From positions 3,533,618-3,597,617 of the forward strand of contig NZ_CP030848.1 in assembly GCF_008274825.1 (NCBI RefSeq): a DNA stretch of 64,000 bases. Direction: 5' to 3'. The notes under the pieces are model-generated. The model had not been told where the DNA came from. It saw only the letters and a list, made by a program, of their open reading frames with translations, and ran no database searches. Below, one piece after another: positions 42,981 through 52,199 of the stretch. This stretch comes from Sphingobacterium hotanense. GTDB lineage: Bacteria; Bacteroidota; Bacteroidia; Sphingobacteriales; Sphingobacteriaceae. The first letter of the stretch is position 1. Each line of letters starts with the position of its first letter. The translations under genes were made by a program, and so were the position numbers.

Positions 42981-43396
42981 AATTTTCGTAGCGTTTATAT
43001 ACAAGACAAGATGAACGGCCCTTTCATTACATGAAAAATCCATGAAAAATGAAATAACATTCTAATCATTTGGTTTACAAAGAGATAATTTATAAATAAT
43101 ATGTAAGTTCGGATCATAAAAACTTTCAAACTTCTATCGAAGCGGCAAGAGGGATGCGCGTTTTTGATGGGTCTAGAAGTGAAGCACATACGAAAAACAG
43201 AAGTTGATGAAAACCCAGCCTCTGCCTTCATGATACAAAAGTATGGTAGTACATCCATCTCTTTTCGAGACTCGTTTTACACTTAGCCCTTTCAAACCCA
43301 ATACAAACCCCTATCAGAACCGCTTGGAAAGGGCTATGATAGGGGTTTAATTTGGTAGTAGATTGAAGCTACCTTATCGTAGACTAGTCTCTCGTT
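42981..43396. other. Intergenic region with a pseudoknot-type repeat
   Basis: No coding frame is supported. The repeat at 43285-43348 occupies the right half. The left half is AT-rich and holds the presumed sigma-operon promoter, of which no clear TAnnTTTG was found. Confidence 0.5.
43285..43348. repeat. Interleaved inverted repeat (pseudoknot-type element), copy 2
   Basis: Stem A: AGCCCTTTC (43285-43293) with GAAAGGGCT (43327-43335). Stem B: AAACCCCTATCA (43305-43316) with TGATAGGGGTTT (43337-43348). Both are perfect and alternate A, B, A', B'. CCCAATACAAACCCC between the stems resembles copies 1 and 3. Confidence 0.75.
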
Positions 43397-43891
43397 TTAT
43401 TTTTGTTCGTCTGCAGACGGGCCATAAAGTCCCGGTACCGGAATATCTAACAAACGTAGATATACGGTCAACTGACCGCGGTGGTGGATCAGGTGGTTGT
43501 TGATAACAAAACGAAGGGCACCTAGTTTAGGCATTTCGCCGATCACATAATCCCCAACACGCATAGTCCAAGTTTTGAACCATTCATCTTCTGGGAAAGT
43601 ATTAAGCGTTTGCTCATTCGCTTTGTAACCTTCGTCCAACGCCTGTTTAAGCTCTGCTACGGTCGACGGCTTGAAAGGCTTATAATCTGTTTGCAGGTTG
43701 AAATCATTCTTGGTCAATGCTGTTGCAACCCAGTTGTGCAGCTCCACGACATGCCCTATTAATGCGCCCAAGGACATAGACTTTTCATGCGGTCTAAATG
43801 CAAGATCTTCATCTTTCAAACGATCGATAATACGACGGGTACTATTGGTTTCGCGTTCTAGTTCTACTAGAAATCCATCTTTAATACTCAT
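43397..43891 (-). CDS. DinB family protein
   Basis: The 164-residue all-helical protein has the DinB/YfiT four-helix pattern and metal-type histidines: GHVVELHNW near residue 50 and NNHLIHHRGQL near 130. Family members include thiol-S-transferases and damage-inducible proteins, so the activity cannot be stated. It stands on the minus strand, divergent from the CocE-type hydrolase gene. Confidence 0.85.
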   Translation of the reverse strand: MSIKDGFLVELERETNSTRRIIDRLKDEDLAFRPHEKSMSLGALIGHVVELHNWVATALTKNDFNLQTDYKPFKPSTVAELKQALDEGYKANEQTLNTFPEDEWFKTWTMRVGDYVIGEMPKLGALRFVINNHLIHHRGQLTVYLRLLDIPVPGLYGPSADEQK

Positions 43892-43978
43892 AGGATATGT
43901 TTTTGTTATCTCCGAAATTAATCAATAAAAGACATAAAAAATAGCTATTTTCACGCTAACAACAAATTATACCGAAAA

Positions 43979-45838
43979 ATGAAAAATGCCTTACTATGCT
44001 GTTTTCTTTGGCTATTTGTGGCTATCACTGCCATCGCTCAGGAGAAAACTGCAGACTATGTAAAACAACACTACGATAAGACGGAAAAATACATCACGAT
44101 GCGCGATGGAAAGCGACTGTTCACCGCCATCTATACGCCGAAGGATAAATCGAAGAAATACCCTATTCTGATCAACCGCACGCCCTATACCGTTGCTCCT
44201 TACGGCGAGAATGAATACAAAAAGAGTTTAGGCAGTTTCCCGGAAATGGCGGAACTCGGCTATATTTTCGTGTATCAAGATGTGCGCGGCAAGTGGATGA
44301 GCGAAGGCGAGTTTGAAGATATCCGCCCAACCAGAACGAAAGAAAACGGACATCAAATCGATGAGAGCACCGACACCTGGGACACGATCGATTGGTTGGT
44401 GAAAAATGTAAAAGGAAACAATGGGAAGGTCGGTATGTATGGCATTTCCTATCCGGGATTCTATGCCACGGCAAGCTTGATCGGTTCGCACCCTGCCCTA
44501 AAGGCTGTATCGCCACAAGCGCCAGTAACCGATTGGTTCATCGGAGATGACTTCCACCATGGCGGGGCGCTGTTCCTTGCGGATGCGTTTCGCTTTATGT
44601 ATATTTTCGACGCGCCGCGTCCGAAACCCATTACGGATAAAGAAGGTCCGGAAGGATTTGAGCTACCCTCAAAGGATATGTATAAATTCTTCATGGACAA
44701 CCCGACGCTATCGGGTTTGAAAGAAAAGTACTTAAGCCATACCGTGAAGTTCTGGGACAATTTAGCCAAGCACAGCACCTTGGATACCTTTTGGATGAGT
44801 CGTACGATTACACAGCATCTAAATAGCGTTAAACCTGCCGTTATGGTTGTGGGTGGATTATACGATGCGGAGGATACCTATGGAGCGTTCGAAACCTACA
44901 AGCAGATTGAGCAAAGAAATAAGAAGAACAACAATATTTTGGTGATGGGACCGTGGTTCCACGGAGGTTGGGTACGGTCGGAGGGCGATTCGTTTGGAGA
45001 TATAAGATTCGGTGAAAAAACAAGCCTTACCTATCAGCAGAAGTTTGAAAAACCGTTCTTTGAATACCATCTCAAGGGTATCGGATCGTTCGATCCCGCA
45101 GAAGCGAATATCTATTTTTCAGGATCGAATGAATGGCAGCATTTTTCGCAATGGCCACCAAAAGATGTGGTGAAGGATGAACTCTACCTGTCTGCAGATG
45201 GTAAACTGTCCGACAGTCCGCAACAAGGCGATCCTTTTATCGAATACCATAGCGATCCAAACAAGCCTGTCCCATCGCAAGAGGGAATCATCGTGAGCCG
45301 CACGCGCGAATATATGATCGCTGATCAACGCTTTGCAGCCAACCGTCCGGATGTGATGGTTTTTGAAACAGAGGTACTCCAAGAAGATCTAACCATGGCG
45401 GGGCCGGTGACCGCGGATCTATGGGTTTCGATGACAGGAACGGACGCAGACTTTATCGTGAAGGTCATTGATGTTTATCCGGATACCAGTTCGGTTAGTT
45501 CTCCCATCAGCAAGGATGTGGTCATGCCAAACTATCAAATGTTAGTCCGTGGCGAGGTATTGCGCGGAAAATTCAGAAATTCATTTAGTGAGCCTGAGCC
45601 TTTCACGCCGAATCAAGTAACGCAGGTAAAAGTTAATCTTCCGGATGTAGCCCATACGTTTAAGAAAGGTCATAAGGTTATGGTGCAAATACAGCACAGC
45701 TGGTTTCCATTAGTAGATCGAAATCCGAATAATTTCATGGATATTTATCAAGCCAAAGAGAGTGATTTCGTTAAAAATACGCATCGCCTGTATTTTGAAA
45801 AAGGAAAAGCAAGCAAGCTCGTCTTTGAGAAATTATAA
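43979..45838 (+). CDS. CocE/NonD-type alpha/beta hydrolase (X-Pro dipeptidyl peptidase-like)
   Basis: The 619-residue secreted protein (signal LLCCFLWLFVAITAIAQ) has a CocE-like hydrolase with a nucleophile Ser157 in GMYGISYPGF. A C-terminal jellyroll (about 390-600, TMAGPVTADLWVSMTGTDAD) typical of cocaine esterase and S15 X-Pro dipeptidases follows. The WMSEGEFED and RTPYTVAPYG parts are family features. Substrates may be esters or beta-lactam-type acyl groups or proline dipeptides; not determinable here. It lies 26 bases from traB-like gene downstream and is likely cotranscribed. Confidence 0.88.
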   Translation: MKNALLCCFLWLFVAITAIAQEKTADYVKQHYDKTEKYITMRDGKRLFTAIYTPKDKSKKYPILINRTPYTVAPYGENEYKKSLGSFPEMAELGYIFVYQDVRGKWMSEGEFEDIRPTRTKENGHQIDESTDTWDTIDWLVKNVKGNNGKVGMYGISYPGFYATASLIGSHPALKAVSPQAPVTDWFIGDDFHHGGALFLADAFRFMYIFDAPRPKPITDKEGPEGFELPSKDMYKFFMDNPTLSGLKEKYLSHTVKFWDNLAKHSTLDTFWMSRTITQHLNSVKPAVMVVGGLYDAEDTYGAFETYKQIEQRNKKNNNILVMGPWFHGGWVRSEGDSFGDIRFGEKTSLTYQQKFEKPFFEYHLKGIGSFDPAEANIYFSGSNEWQHFSQWPPKDVVKDELYLSADGKLSDSPQQGDPFIEYHSDPNKPVPSQEGIIVSRTREYMIADQRFAANRPDVMVFETEVLQEDLTMAGPVTADLWVSMTGTDADFIVKVIDVYPDTSSVSSPISKDVVMPNYQMLVRGEVLRGKFRNSFSEPEPFTPNQVTQVKVNLPDVAHTFKKGHKVMVQIQHSWFPLVDRNPNNFMDIYQAKESDFVKNTHRLYFEKGKASKLVFEKL

Positions 45839-45863
45839 TTAAGCACACAAAAACTATTTTTAT

Positions 45864-46715
45864 ATGTATAGAATTCTAACCCTATTAATTGCTTGTTTTT
45901 ACTTACTACCCCTATCTGCACAGACGAACAGTTTGGTATGGAAAGTATCCGGCAATGGATTAAAAAAAGACTCTTATTTATTCGGCACCATCCATATGGC
46001 TTGTGAGGAGGATTTTCGAATGAATGAAAACGCAAAAGCAGCGCTTGGCAAAGTCGAGCAGTTGGTGTTCGAGCTAGACATCAGCAAGCAGGAGAACCTC
46101 GCTGCCATGGGAAATTACCTAAAGCCAGATCCTAGCTACTTCGAAGGCTTCGACCCGGCAAAAAGACATGTGATGGATAGTATATTGACTTCTCGAAATT
46201 TGCCGCCGCTGTACTTGGATGCCATGTCGCCGGCGGGCGTGATTTCGCTTTTGACCTTATACACTTTTTCATGTTCCGATCCAACAGCCGTGAAAGGTAT
46301 GGAAACCGAACTACTGAAATTGGAAGAAGCAAAAGGAAAGCCTGTTGCAGAGTTAGAAACGGTAGATTTTCAGTTCGGTTTGATGAATTCCATGATCGAC
46401 GCAGAGGGAATATATCAATTCTTATTAACAATGGACCAGCAAAAAGCGATGGCAAAAACCATGTTTGACGCCTACTTTAAAGAGGATTTACAGACCCTAG
46501 GCAATCTATTTAAAGAAACTTCAAACTATATGAGCCAAGAGAAATTAGTCGAATTGCTGGACAAACGCAACGAAGCTTGGGTAGAAAAGATGCCAACCAT
46601 CATGAATGAAAAGGCGAGTTTGTTTTCAGTTGGTGCTGGCCATTTAGTTGGGGAGAAAGGTGTGATCAATTTATTGAAGAAAAAAGGATACAAGGTAACT
46701 CCTCTGCGAAACTAA
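45864..46715 (+). CDS. TraB/GumN family protein
   Basis: The 283-residue protein has a signal peptide (LTLLIACFYLLPLSAQ) and the two TraB/GumN metal sites: LFGTIHMACEED near residue 40 and VGAGHLVGEKGVINLLKKKGY at the C-terminus, with the GxxH and GHLxG motifs. TraB-type domains are proposed proteases or peptide-sequestering proteins; no proven reaction. It follows the hydrolase after 25 bases and is ended by the strong hairpin at 46763. Confidence 0.85.
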   Translation: MYRILTLLIACFYLLPLSAQTNSLVWKVSGNGLKKDSYLFGTIHMACEEDFRMNENAKAALGKVEQLVFELDISKQENLAAMGNYLKPDPSYFEGFDPAKRHVMDSILTSRNLPPLYLDAMSPAGVISLLTLYTFSCSDPTAVKGMETELLKLEEAKGKPVAELETVDFQFGLMNSMIDAEGIYQFLLTMDQQKAMAKTMFDAYFKEDLQTLGNLFKETSNYMSQEKLVELLDKRNEAWVEKMPTIMNEKASLFSVGAGHLVGEKGVINLLKKKGYKVTPLRN

Positions 46716-46762
46716 CAGCATCAGTTTTTAACTTTCTCAGTCGGTAAAAACTAAATAAATTA

Positions 46763-46798
46763 GACCCAAATATTTACTACTAGGTAAATATTTGGGTC
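46763..46798 (+). terminator. Terminator, perfect 15-base-pair stem
   Basis: GACCCAAATATTTAC, loop TACTAG, GTAAATATTTGGGTC, then ATTTTAT. It lies inside the extended frame of the following gene, so that gene must start later, at 46867. Confidence 0.8.
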
Positions 46799-46828
46799 AT
46801 TTTATGATTAGCGGGCTGATTTTTTTGA

Positions 46829-46836
46829 TATCTTTG
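46829..46836 (+). promoter_or_regulatory. -7 box of the CPBP protease gene
   Basis: TATCTTTG matches TAnnTTTG. Expected transcription start near 46843, 24 bases before the ATG at 46867. This rules out upstream in-frame starts. Confidence 0.6.
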
Positions 46837-46866
46837 CGATACCAAACCAGAAAAACAAAGAACTGC

Positions 46867-47730
46867 ATGCTGAAGATACTTCAACATTTTTGGAGTTTCG
46901 TATTACACCCTTCCGACAGGAAGTTAATAGCCTATCATAGTGACACCTATAGCAAGGTATTTTCCACTTTATTTTTATTCAAGGTTCTGATCCTAGCGAT
47001 CATCCTGCCCTTGCAATATCTAGTGCAATATTTGGACCCTGTCTTTACCAAGAAGAGCGATACGGATGAACAGGCAATCTTTTACATGATTTCAGCAGTT
47101 GTCTTTGCTCCTTTAATCGAAGAATTTATCTTCCGTTATTTTCTGAAATATAAGCGGTACTACCGCTTTGTTATCTCCCATAATACGTATAGAAAGAATT
47201 ATCGATGGTTGCTCTATAGTTCGGTATTCTTATACGGGCTTGCCCATCTTTTCAACTTTGAAAACGCCAATCTGCTATTTTACTTTTTAGGGGTATTGCT
47301 TGTATCCTCCAATCTCGTGGATGGCTTAGTATTTTCTTTTATCAGGGTTCGCTTAGGTTTTGTTTACAGTTGGGCTTTCTATGGAATTTGGAATTTATTC
47401 ATCTTCTCGCTTATCGGCACGATCATATTGCTTAAAAATCCGGTAACCAAGATTCATAATGACAACATTGACTTAGAGATCAATGTTTCCCAATTCAGGG
47501 ATACTACGCAAGCCCTTTTCTTTGTTCGGGAGAATTCAGATAGTCTTTTTAACCTAAATGTACGGCAGTATCCGCTAAGCCAGGTCATTGATTCCCTTTA
47601 TGGTCCAAACCGATACCAAGTCGACGACGAATATATCGATATTGAAATGAGATCCGCTAAGGGCTATTCGAAAGATTCGTTGATGAACCTTCTTAAAGAA
47701 GATTTCACAATCGAACCGAATATACCTTAG
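46867..47730 (+). CDS. CPBP-family intramembrane protease-like protein
   Basis: The 287-residue membrane protein has about six helices. The CPBP/Abi motif 1 EEFIFR (two Glu and Arg) occurs in FAPLIEEFIFRYFL and motif 2, His in LYGLAHLF. The third motif HxxxN appears only as FYGIWN, where the His is missing, so activity may be altered. A C-terminal periplasmic or cytosolic domain of about 100 residues (DNIDLEINVSQFRDTTQ) is present. Known relatives cleave in the membrane or mature bacteriocins; the role here is unknown. The ATG at 46867 is set by the promoter and the terminator just before it. Confidence 0.75.
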   Translation: MLKILQHFWSFVLHPSDRKLIAYHSDTYSKVFSTLFLFKVLILAIILPLQYLVQYLDPVFTKKSDTDEQAIFYMISAVVFAPLIEEFIFRYFLKYKRYYRFVISHNTYRKNYRWLLYSSVFLYGLAHLFNFENANLLFYFLGVLLVSSNLVDGLVFSFIRVRLGFVYSWAFYGIWNLFIFSLIGTIILLKNPVTKIHNDNIDLEINVSQFRDTTQALFFVRENSDSLFNLNVRQYPLSQVIDSLYGPNRYQVDDEYIDIEMRSAKGYSKDSLMNLLKEDFTIEPNIP

Positions 47731-47748
47731 CGGATATTTGTTATTTGA

Positions 47749-49248
47749 TTAGTTATTCTTTACTATACTAGCAACCTCATCAAATTCCTTTTCGATTTCT
47801 TTGCTCACAGGTTTCGTTAGCAGGGATACCACGATGATGGTTAAGAAGCTAAGAATAAATCCTGGTATCATTTCATATACTTCTTTGTAATTATGCGGAA
47901 CATAAACCCATGCTAATACGACGGCACCACCGACTAACATGCCCGCCAATCCGCCTATAGCTGTTGTTCTTTTCCATAATAGTGAAAGGATAATTAATGG
48001 TCCAAATGCTGCTCCAAATCCGGCCCACGCATTACCCACAAGATTAAGGATGCTGTCCTTTGGATTTAACGATAGCAATAAGGCAATGATAGCGACGATC
48101 AAAACCGAAATACGGCTCATGATGAGCATGCTCTTTGGCGTCGCGTTTTTATTGATAAAGGTTTTGTAGATATCCTCCGTCATCGAACTCGATGTCACCA
48201 ACAATTGCGAGGATATGGTACTCATCACAGCGGCCAATATAGCTGACAATAGAAAACCTCCGATTAAGGGGTGGAACAGGACTCTGGACAAATGGATAAA
48301 GATTGTTTCTGCTACTTCTTTCGAACCGTCGAACCGCTGCATGGCTGCGAGGTCAAACTTCTGCAAGTAGGCAATTCCGAAAAGACCAACCAACATGGCA
48401 CCTCCAACCGTAAAGATCATCCAGCTGATACCAATATTACGTGCCTTCGGTATATCTTTGACATGCTCGATGGCCATGAAGCGAACCAGGATATGGGGTT
48501 GACCGAAATAGCCTAAGCCCCATGCCATTAAGGATAGTATCGATATGGTTGTTGTTCCTTTAAATAGATCAAGGTAATTGCTATTCTTATTCTCTATAAT
48601 ATCGAGAGTATCAGACAATCCACCGATCTGCGTGATAACGACAATAGGAAGAATAACCAGCGCAAGCACCATAATAGTGCCCTGTACAAAATCTGTTAAA
48701 CTTACCGCTAGGAAGCCTCCTAAGAATGTATAGAGCACGACGACAGAGCTAGTAACGAACAGACCTGTATAATAGTCCATATTGAAAGCCGACTCGAACA
48801 AACGCCCACCAGACACCATTCCTGCAGAGGTGTACAAGGTGAAGAACACTAAGATTAACACGGATGAAGCGATCTTCAGTAATTGTGTTTTGTCATGGAA
48901 TCTATTTTCGAAGAAGACCGGCAATGTGATCGCATTTTTAGCGACTTCGGTGTACACGCGCAACCTAGGTGCAACAATAACATAGTTCAGGAAGGCACCA
49001 ATAGTTAACCCAATGGCTATCCAGGAGGCAGACAGACCGGAGAGATACATTGCGCCAGGCAGCCCCATTAACAACCAGCCGCTCATATCAGCAGCACCAG
49101 CTGAAAGTGCCGTTACGGCAGCTCCCATTTTACGCCCACCGATAAGGAACTCGTCGGAGTTACTGGTTGATTTTTTATAGGAATAAAGACCGATGAGAAT
49201 CATCAGTAACATATATAATCCTATAGATATTAATTCGTATATATTCAT
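47749..49248 (-). CDS. putP: Sodium/proline symporter (SSS family)
   Basis: The 499-residue protein has about 13 membrane helices and the SSS/PutP signature: GAADMSGWLLMGLPGAMYLS (helix 2), ITQIGG, and SVTGL-like GLGYFGQPHILVRFMAI. It takes up proline with Na+. Length and motifs match PutP closely. It lies after the TPR gene on the same strand, 26 bases apart from it; the reason for the link is not clear. Confidence 0.92.
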   Translation of the reverse strand: MNIYELISIGLYMLLMILIGLYSYKKSTSNSDEFLIGGRKMGAAVTALSAGAADMSGWLLMGLPGAMYLSGLSASWIAIGLTIGAFLNYVIVAPRLRVYTEVAKNAITLPVFFENRFHDKTQLLKIASSVLILVFFTLYTSAGMVSGGRLFESAFNMDYYTGLFVTSSVVVLYTFLGGFLAVSLTDFVQGTIMVLALVILPIVVITQIGGLSDTLDIIENKNSNYLDLFKGTTTISILSLMAWGLGYFGQPHILVRFMAIEHVKDIPKARNIGISWMIFTVGGAMLVGLFGIAYLQKFDLAAMQRFDGSKEVAETIFIHLSRVLFHPLIGGFLLSAILAAVMSTISSQLLVTSSSMTEDIYKTFINKNATPKSMLIMSRISVLIVAIIALLLSLNPKDSILNLVGNAWAGFGAAFGPLIILSLLWKRTTAIGGLAGMLVGGAVVLAWVYVPHNYKEVYEMIPGFILSFLTIIVVSLLTKPVSKEIEKEFDEVASIVKNN

Positions 49249-49274
49249 ATAAATAAGTTAAAAAGATAAAAATG

Positions 49275-52148
49275 CTATAATTTTGGTTGAATTACCATAT
49301 TGCTCCGGTATTTCGTTAAAATATTTTCCACTTTTGATTGTTTTTTACTGATTTGTGTCAAAAGTTTGAAGGCTTCTATATTGTAGGCATACAGGTCCAG
49401 CGCTTGCGTAGCATAGCTAATTGCTTTTTCTAATTCGTTCTGATGAAAAGCAAGCCAGGCTTGTGTCGCGAAGTCTGCACTCTGCGATAATAAACCGTTT
49501 TCTTTCGGCAGTTTTTGATAGAATAAGGCTGCCTTCGCTGTCTTATCGGCTTTCGCTAGCAATCTTACTAGTCGTAAATTGTAGTTATAATCAAGGCGCG
49601 CAGGATCGCCATCACGAACCATAAGTTTCTCCAGATAAAGTTCGGTATTGACTAGATCTCCCTTTTGGAAAAAAGCTTCCGCCAATAACAATTCAAATTC
49701 GGGACGACTGACCTGTGACGCCTGCAGTGTGCGATATACCTCATTTAAGTTCTTGACTGCTTCATCTTCTTTTCCGTTGGCTAATAGAGCTTCTGCATAC
49801 TGGATACGAAGCGGGTAATGCTGAGGTCTCTGTGATGATAAATACGCTAAGGAATCCACAGCATCCTGATATCCCAACAGCGACAATTGCCAATGGTAAA
49901 AAGATCGCTGATCGTTCAATCGATCTCGTAAATATGTGGAGATTTGAGAACCGCTAGCGACGTAGGTCTTGGCAACTTGTATAGCCTTGTTTAAATCGCC
50001 GCGCGAGAAATAGAATTCTCGAAGAATGGCTGCATTCTTTGATTTTTCCATATAGTCCTGCTCCAAATCGAAGCCCTGAGTATAAGCGGCAGCTTGTGCT
50101 TCCAAATCTTCAGGTTGGCTAGCGATCAATAAATCCCCCGTCAGCATATAGATCGGTGCATAGTTAGGATTTATCTCATTCGCTTGTGCAATCCGGCTCT
50201 TGGCTGCTTCAAATTCTCCTTCTGCAGTATGGAACTTGGCATAAGCCAAAATAGCTGGAAGATATTTGTTGTCGTAGTGCAATGCTGTATCAAGCAACCT
50301 GTAGGCTTCTCGATAATCGTTCTTCGCGGCTTCTTCCGCAAGATTAAGATAGACTTGCGACCAATTGGAAGCCATTGCCTGTTTATCGCCTGCCAGATAT
50401 GCCCTTTCCCTGCCAATCAAATCATCCAAAAAACTGTACATATCTGGATCTTTTTGCTGCAAGTCTGATAGGGTGTTCATCGACTTGAAGTCTAACGGGT
50501 GTACTTTGACTTTTTCAAAATAGGCAGGATAGGTTTGCGCTAGATATTCAGACTCATTATTTTGAGAATAATAATCCAAGGTCAGCCCTTTCTCCATGGC
50601 TTGATAATAGAGCGCTTTGATACGTCTGTTCTGTTCGTCGGTCAATACTCTTCCATGAAAAAGATGGACATATTCATGCAGAAGGACGTTGCGTTCTTCA
50701 AATGCTCCACGTTCTACATATTCAATGGCCGCCGCACCGGAGCCTACTCCTCGGATATCCATCCATTGTCGGTTGTCGAACGTTGAGTTGAAACGGAAGT
50801 ATGGTGCTTTCATCGCCAGTGCTAAATCAACATGCAGTGGTGGAATAACAAATAACCGATGTTGCTTGACTAGGAATGGGAAGTAAACCACCGAGGTATA
50901 AAGTTGATTCCATGCCATGCCTTTTGCCACATCGCCAGGGTAATAAGCAACATCTGGGAATATCTCCAAGAAGTCCTCCATATTGGAAATCTTCGGCGCT
51001 TTTAGCGCCTGCATGATCGTCGGATAGCTTTTCAGAAATGGAATGCGCTTTGATTTGATGACTGCCGCCAGACCATTATGAGCAGGCCCATAATGTTTTT
51101 TGCGCTTCAGAATATCGAGAAATAAGTCCTCTGCCTTTTCCAAACGTTGAAAACGATCTGCAGCGTCGAAATCTCCATACAATAGTGATGCTTCGTGCAT
51201 TTGAGGAAGCACGGAGGTCGGATACTCTTCTTTTACTTTATTTATGGTATGTAAGGCCTGATCAATTCTATTTGCGGTGAAATCCTCTTCAGCAGCAGTT
51301 AGGGCCGCACGTATGGCTTTTTCATCAGCATCAACATAGTCAGCAAAGGTTAGATTGGTATGTCCATTACCCAGATGCCAATGTGTTTGGAAATGAAGGG
51401 GGTTGATGGCTAATGCGATGTCCCATTGAGCGACCATCGCGTTCAACTGTCGAGCATCGATACGACGCCAAATAGCGTAGCCATAATAGAAACGGGCATC
51501 AGCGTTTAAAGGGTTTAATGCTAGCCCCTGCACAAGTACCTTCTCAGCCTCCTCAGGGTTTTGATCCCAGAAGAATACGTCCGCTTTCAAGAAATATCCG
51601 GCGGCGTCCTTTGGTTGTTTAGCGATCATGTCGTCCGCTAAAGCTAGTGCTTCCTTATATTTCTTCTGGAGCATATAAGCACGACCTAGGATCAGCTTCG
51701 TTTCAACATCTTCAGGATGGCTTTTTAGGAGACTTAAACATTGCTTCTCGGCTTGTTCTAAATCCCAAGCTTCGATTTCCAAGAGTGCAAAAGTTCGCTG
51801 TACCCGATAATCTTGTTGCTCTTTCTTAGAAAGCGATTTCACGGCCTTTTCGCTAGCCGCGAAGTCATTATTGAGCCAGTGATATTTTGCCAATAGCAGG
51901 GCTGCTTCGACTTTGGACAAGCCGCTCTTGTTGTTTAGGTGCGTATTAACCAACTTCCATTCTCCTAAATCTAAAAGCTTGCCTAAATCATTAAAGGATG
52001 CTTTAGAGCTTCCTTTCACTGATTTAACAGCTTTATCTTTTTCCTGTTTAAGCAATTCCAAAACAGCTTTATGATCATTGAGCAGGTCTTGGGCATATGC
52101 ATGTCCGATGAGAAGAAAAAAGGACAGTAGAATATATTGATAACGCAT
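49275..52148 (-). CDS. Large secreted TPR protein with a HEYVH zinc-peptidase motif
   Basis: The protein has 957 residues from the second ATG of a pair (52148 or 52151). A signal peptide (YILLSFFLLIGHAYAQ) is followed by at least a dozen tetratricopeptide repeats on both sides of a central region. That region holds HEYVH at residues 491-495, the zinc site of gluzincin-type peptidases, with a possible third ligand in NNESEYLAQ 30-40 residues later. The result is an unusual TPR-peptidase-TPR layout. The frame extends 27 bases to 52175, inside a hairpin, so that start is rejected. The role may be in peptide or polysaccharide handling in the periplasm, but this is a guess. Confidence 0.75.
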   Translation of the reverse strand: MRYQYILLSFFLLIGHAYAQDLLNDHKAVLELLKQEKDKAVKSVKGSSKASFNDLGKLLDLGEWKLVNTHLNNKSGLSKVEAALLLAKYHWLNNDFAASEKAVKSLSKKEQQDYRVQRTFALLEIEAWDLEQAEKQCLSLLKSHPEDVETKLILGRAYMLQKKYKEALALADDMIAKQPKDAAGYFLKADVFFWDQNPEEAEKVLVQGLALNPLNADARFYYGYAIWRRIDARQLNAMVAQWDIALAINPLHFQTHWHLGNGHTNLTFADYVDADEKAIRAALTAAEEDFTANRIDQALHTINKVKEEYPTSVLPQMHEASLLYGDFDAADRFQRLEKAEDLFLDILKRKKHYGPAHNGLAAVIKSKRIPFLKSYPTIMQALKAPKISNMEDFLEIFPDVAYYPGDVAKGMAWNQLYTSVVYFPFLVKQHRLFVIPPLHVDLALAMKAPYFRFNSTFDNRQWMDIRGVGSGAAAIEYVERGAFEERNVLLHEYVHLFHGRVLTDEQNRRIKALYYQAMEKGLTLDYYSQNNESEYLAQTYPAYFEKVKVHPLDFKSMNTLSDLQQKDPDMYSFLDDLIGRERAYLAGDKQAMASNWSQVYLNLAEEAAKNDYREAYRLLDTALHYDNKYLPAILAYAKFHTAEGEFEAAKSRIAQANEINPNYAPIYMLTGDLLIASQPEDLEAQAAAYTQGFDLEQDYMEKSKNAAILREFYFSRGDLNKAIQVAKTYVASGSQISTYLRDRLNDQRSFYHWQLSLLGYQDAVDSLAYLSSQRPQHYPLRIQYAEALLANGKEDEAVKNLNEVYRTLQASQVSRPEFELLLAEAFFQKGDLVNTELYLEKLMVRDGDPARLDYNYNLRLVRLLAKADKTAKAALFYQKLPKENGLLSQSADFATQAWLAFHQNELEKAISYATQALDLYAYNIEAFKLLTQISKKQSKVENILTKYRSNMVIQPKL

Positions 52149-52160
52149 CATATAAATTAA

Positions 52161-52186
52161 AATAACCAGCCCCATAAGTGGCTGGT
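52161..52186 (-). terminator. Terminator after the S10 peptidase gene
   Basis: ACCAGCC and GGCTGGT form a seven-base-pair stem and the minus strand then reads TTATTTT. It separates the S10 gene from the downstream TPR gene on the same strand. Confidence 0.65.
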
Positions 52187-52199
52187 AGTTATATAATAT

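Noticed and set aside
42995..43258. 87-residue minus-strand frame upstream of the sigma gene
   Set aside because: No family or promoter; Cys- and Phe-rich like non-coding DNA.
46792..46866. Upstream start for the CPBP gene
   Set aside because: It would place a terminator hairpin and the promoter box within the coding part.
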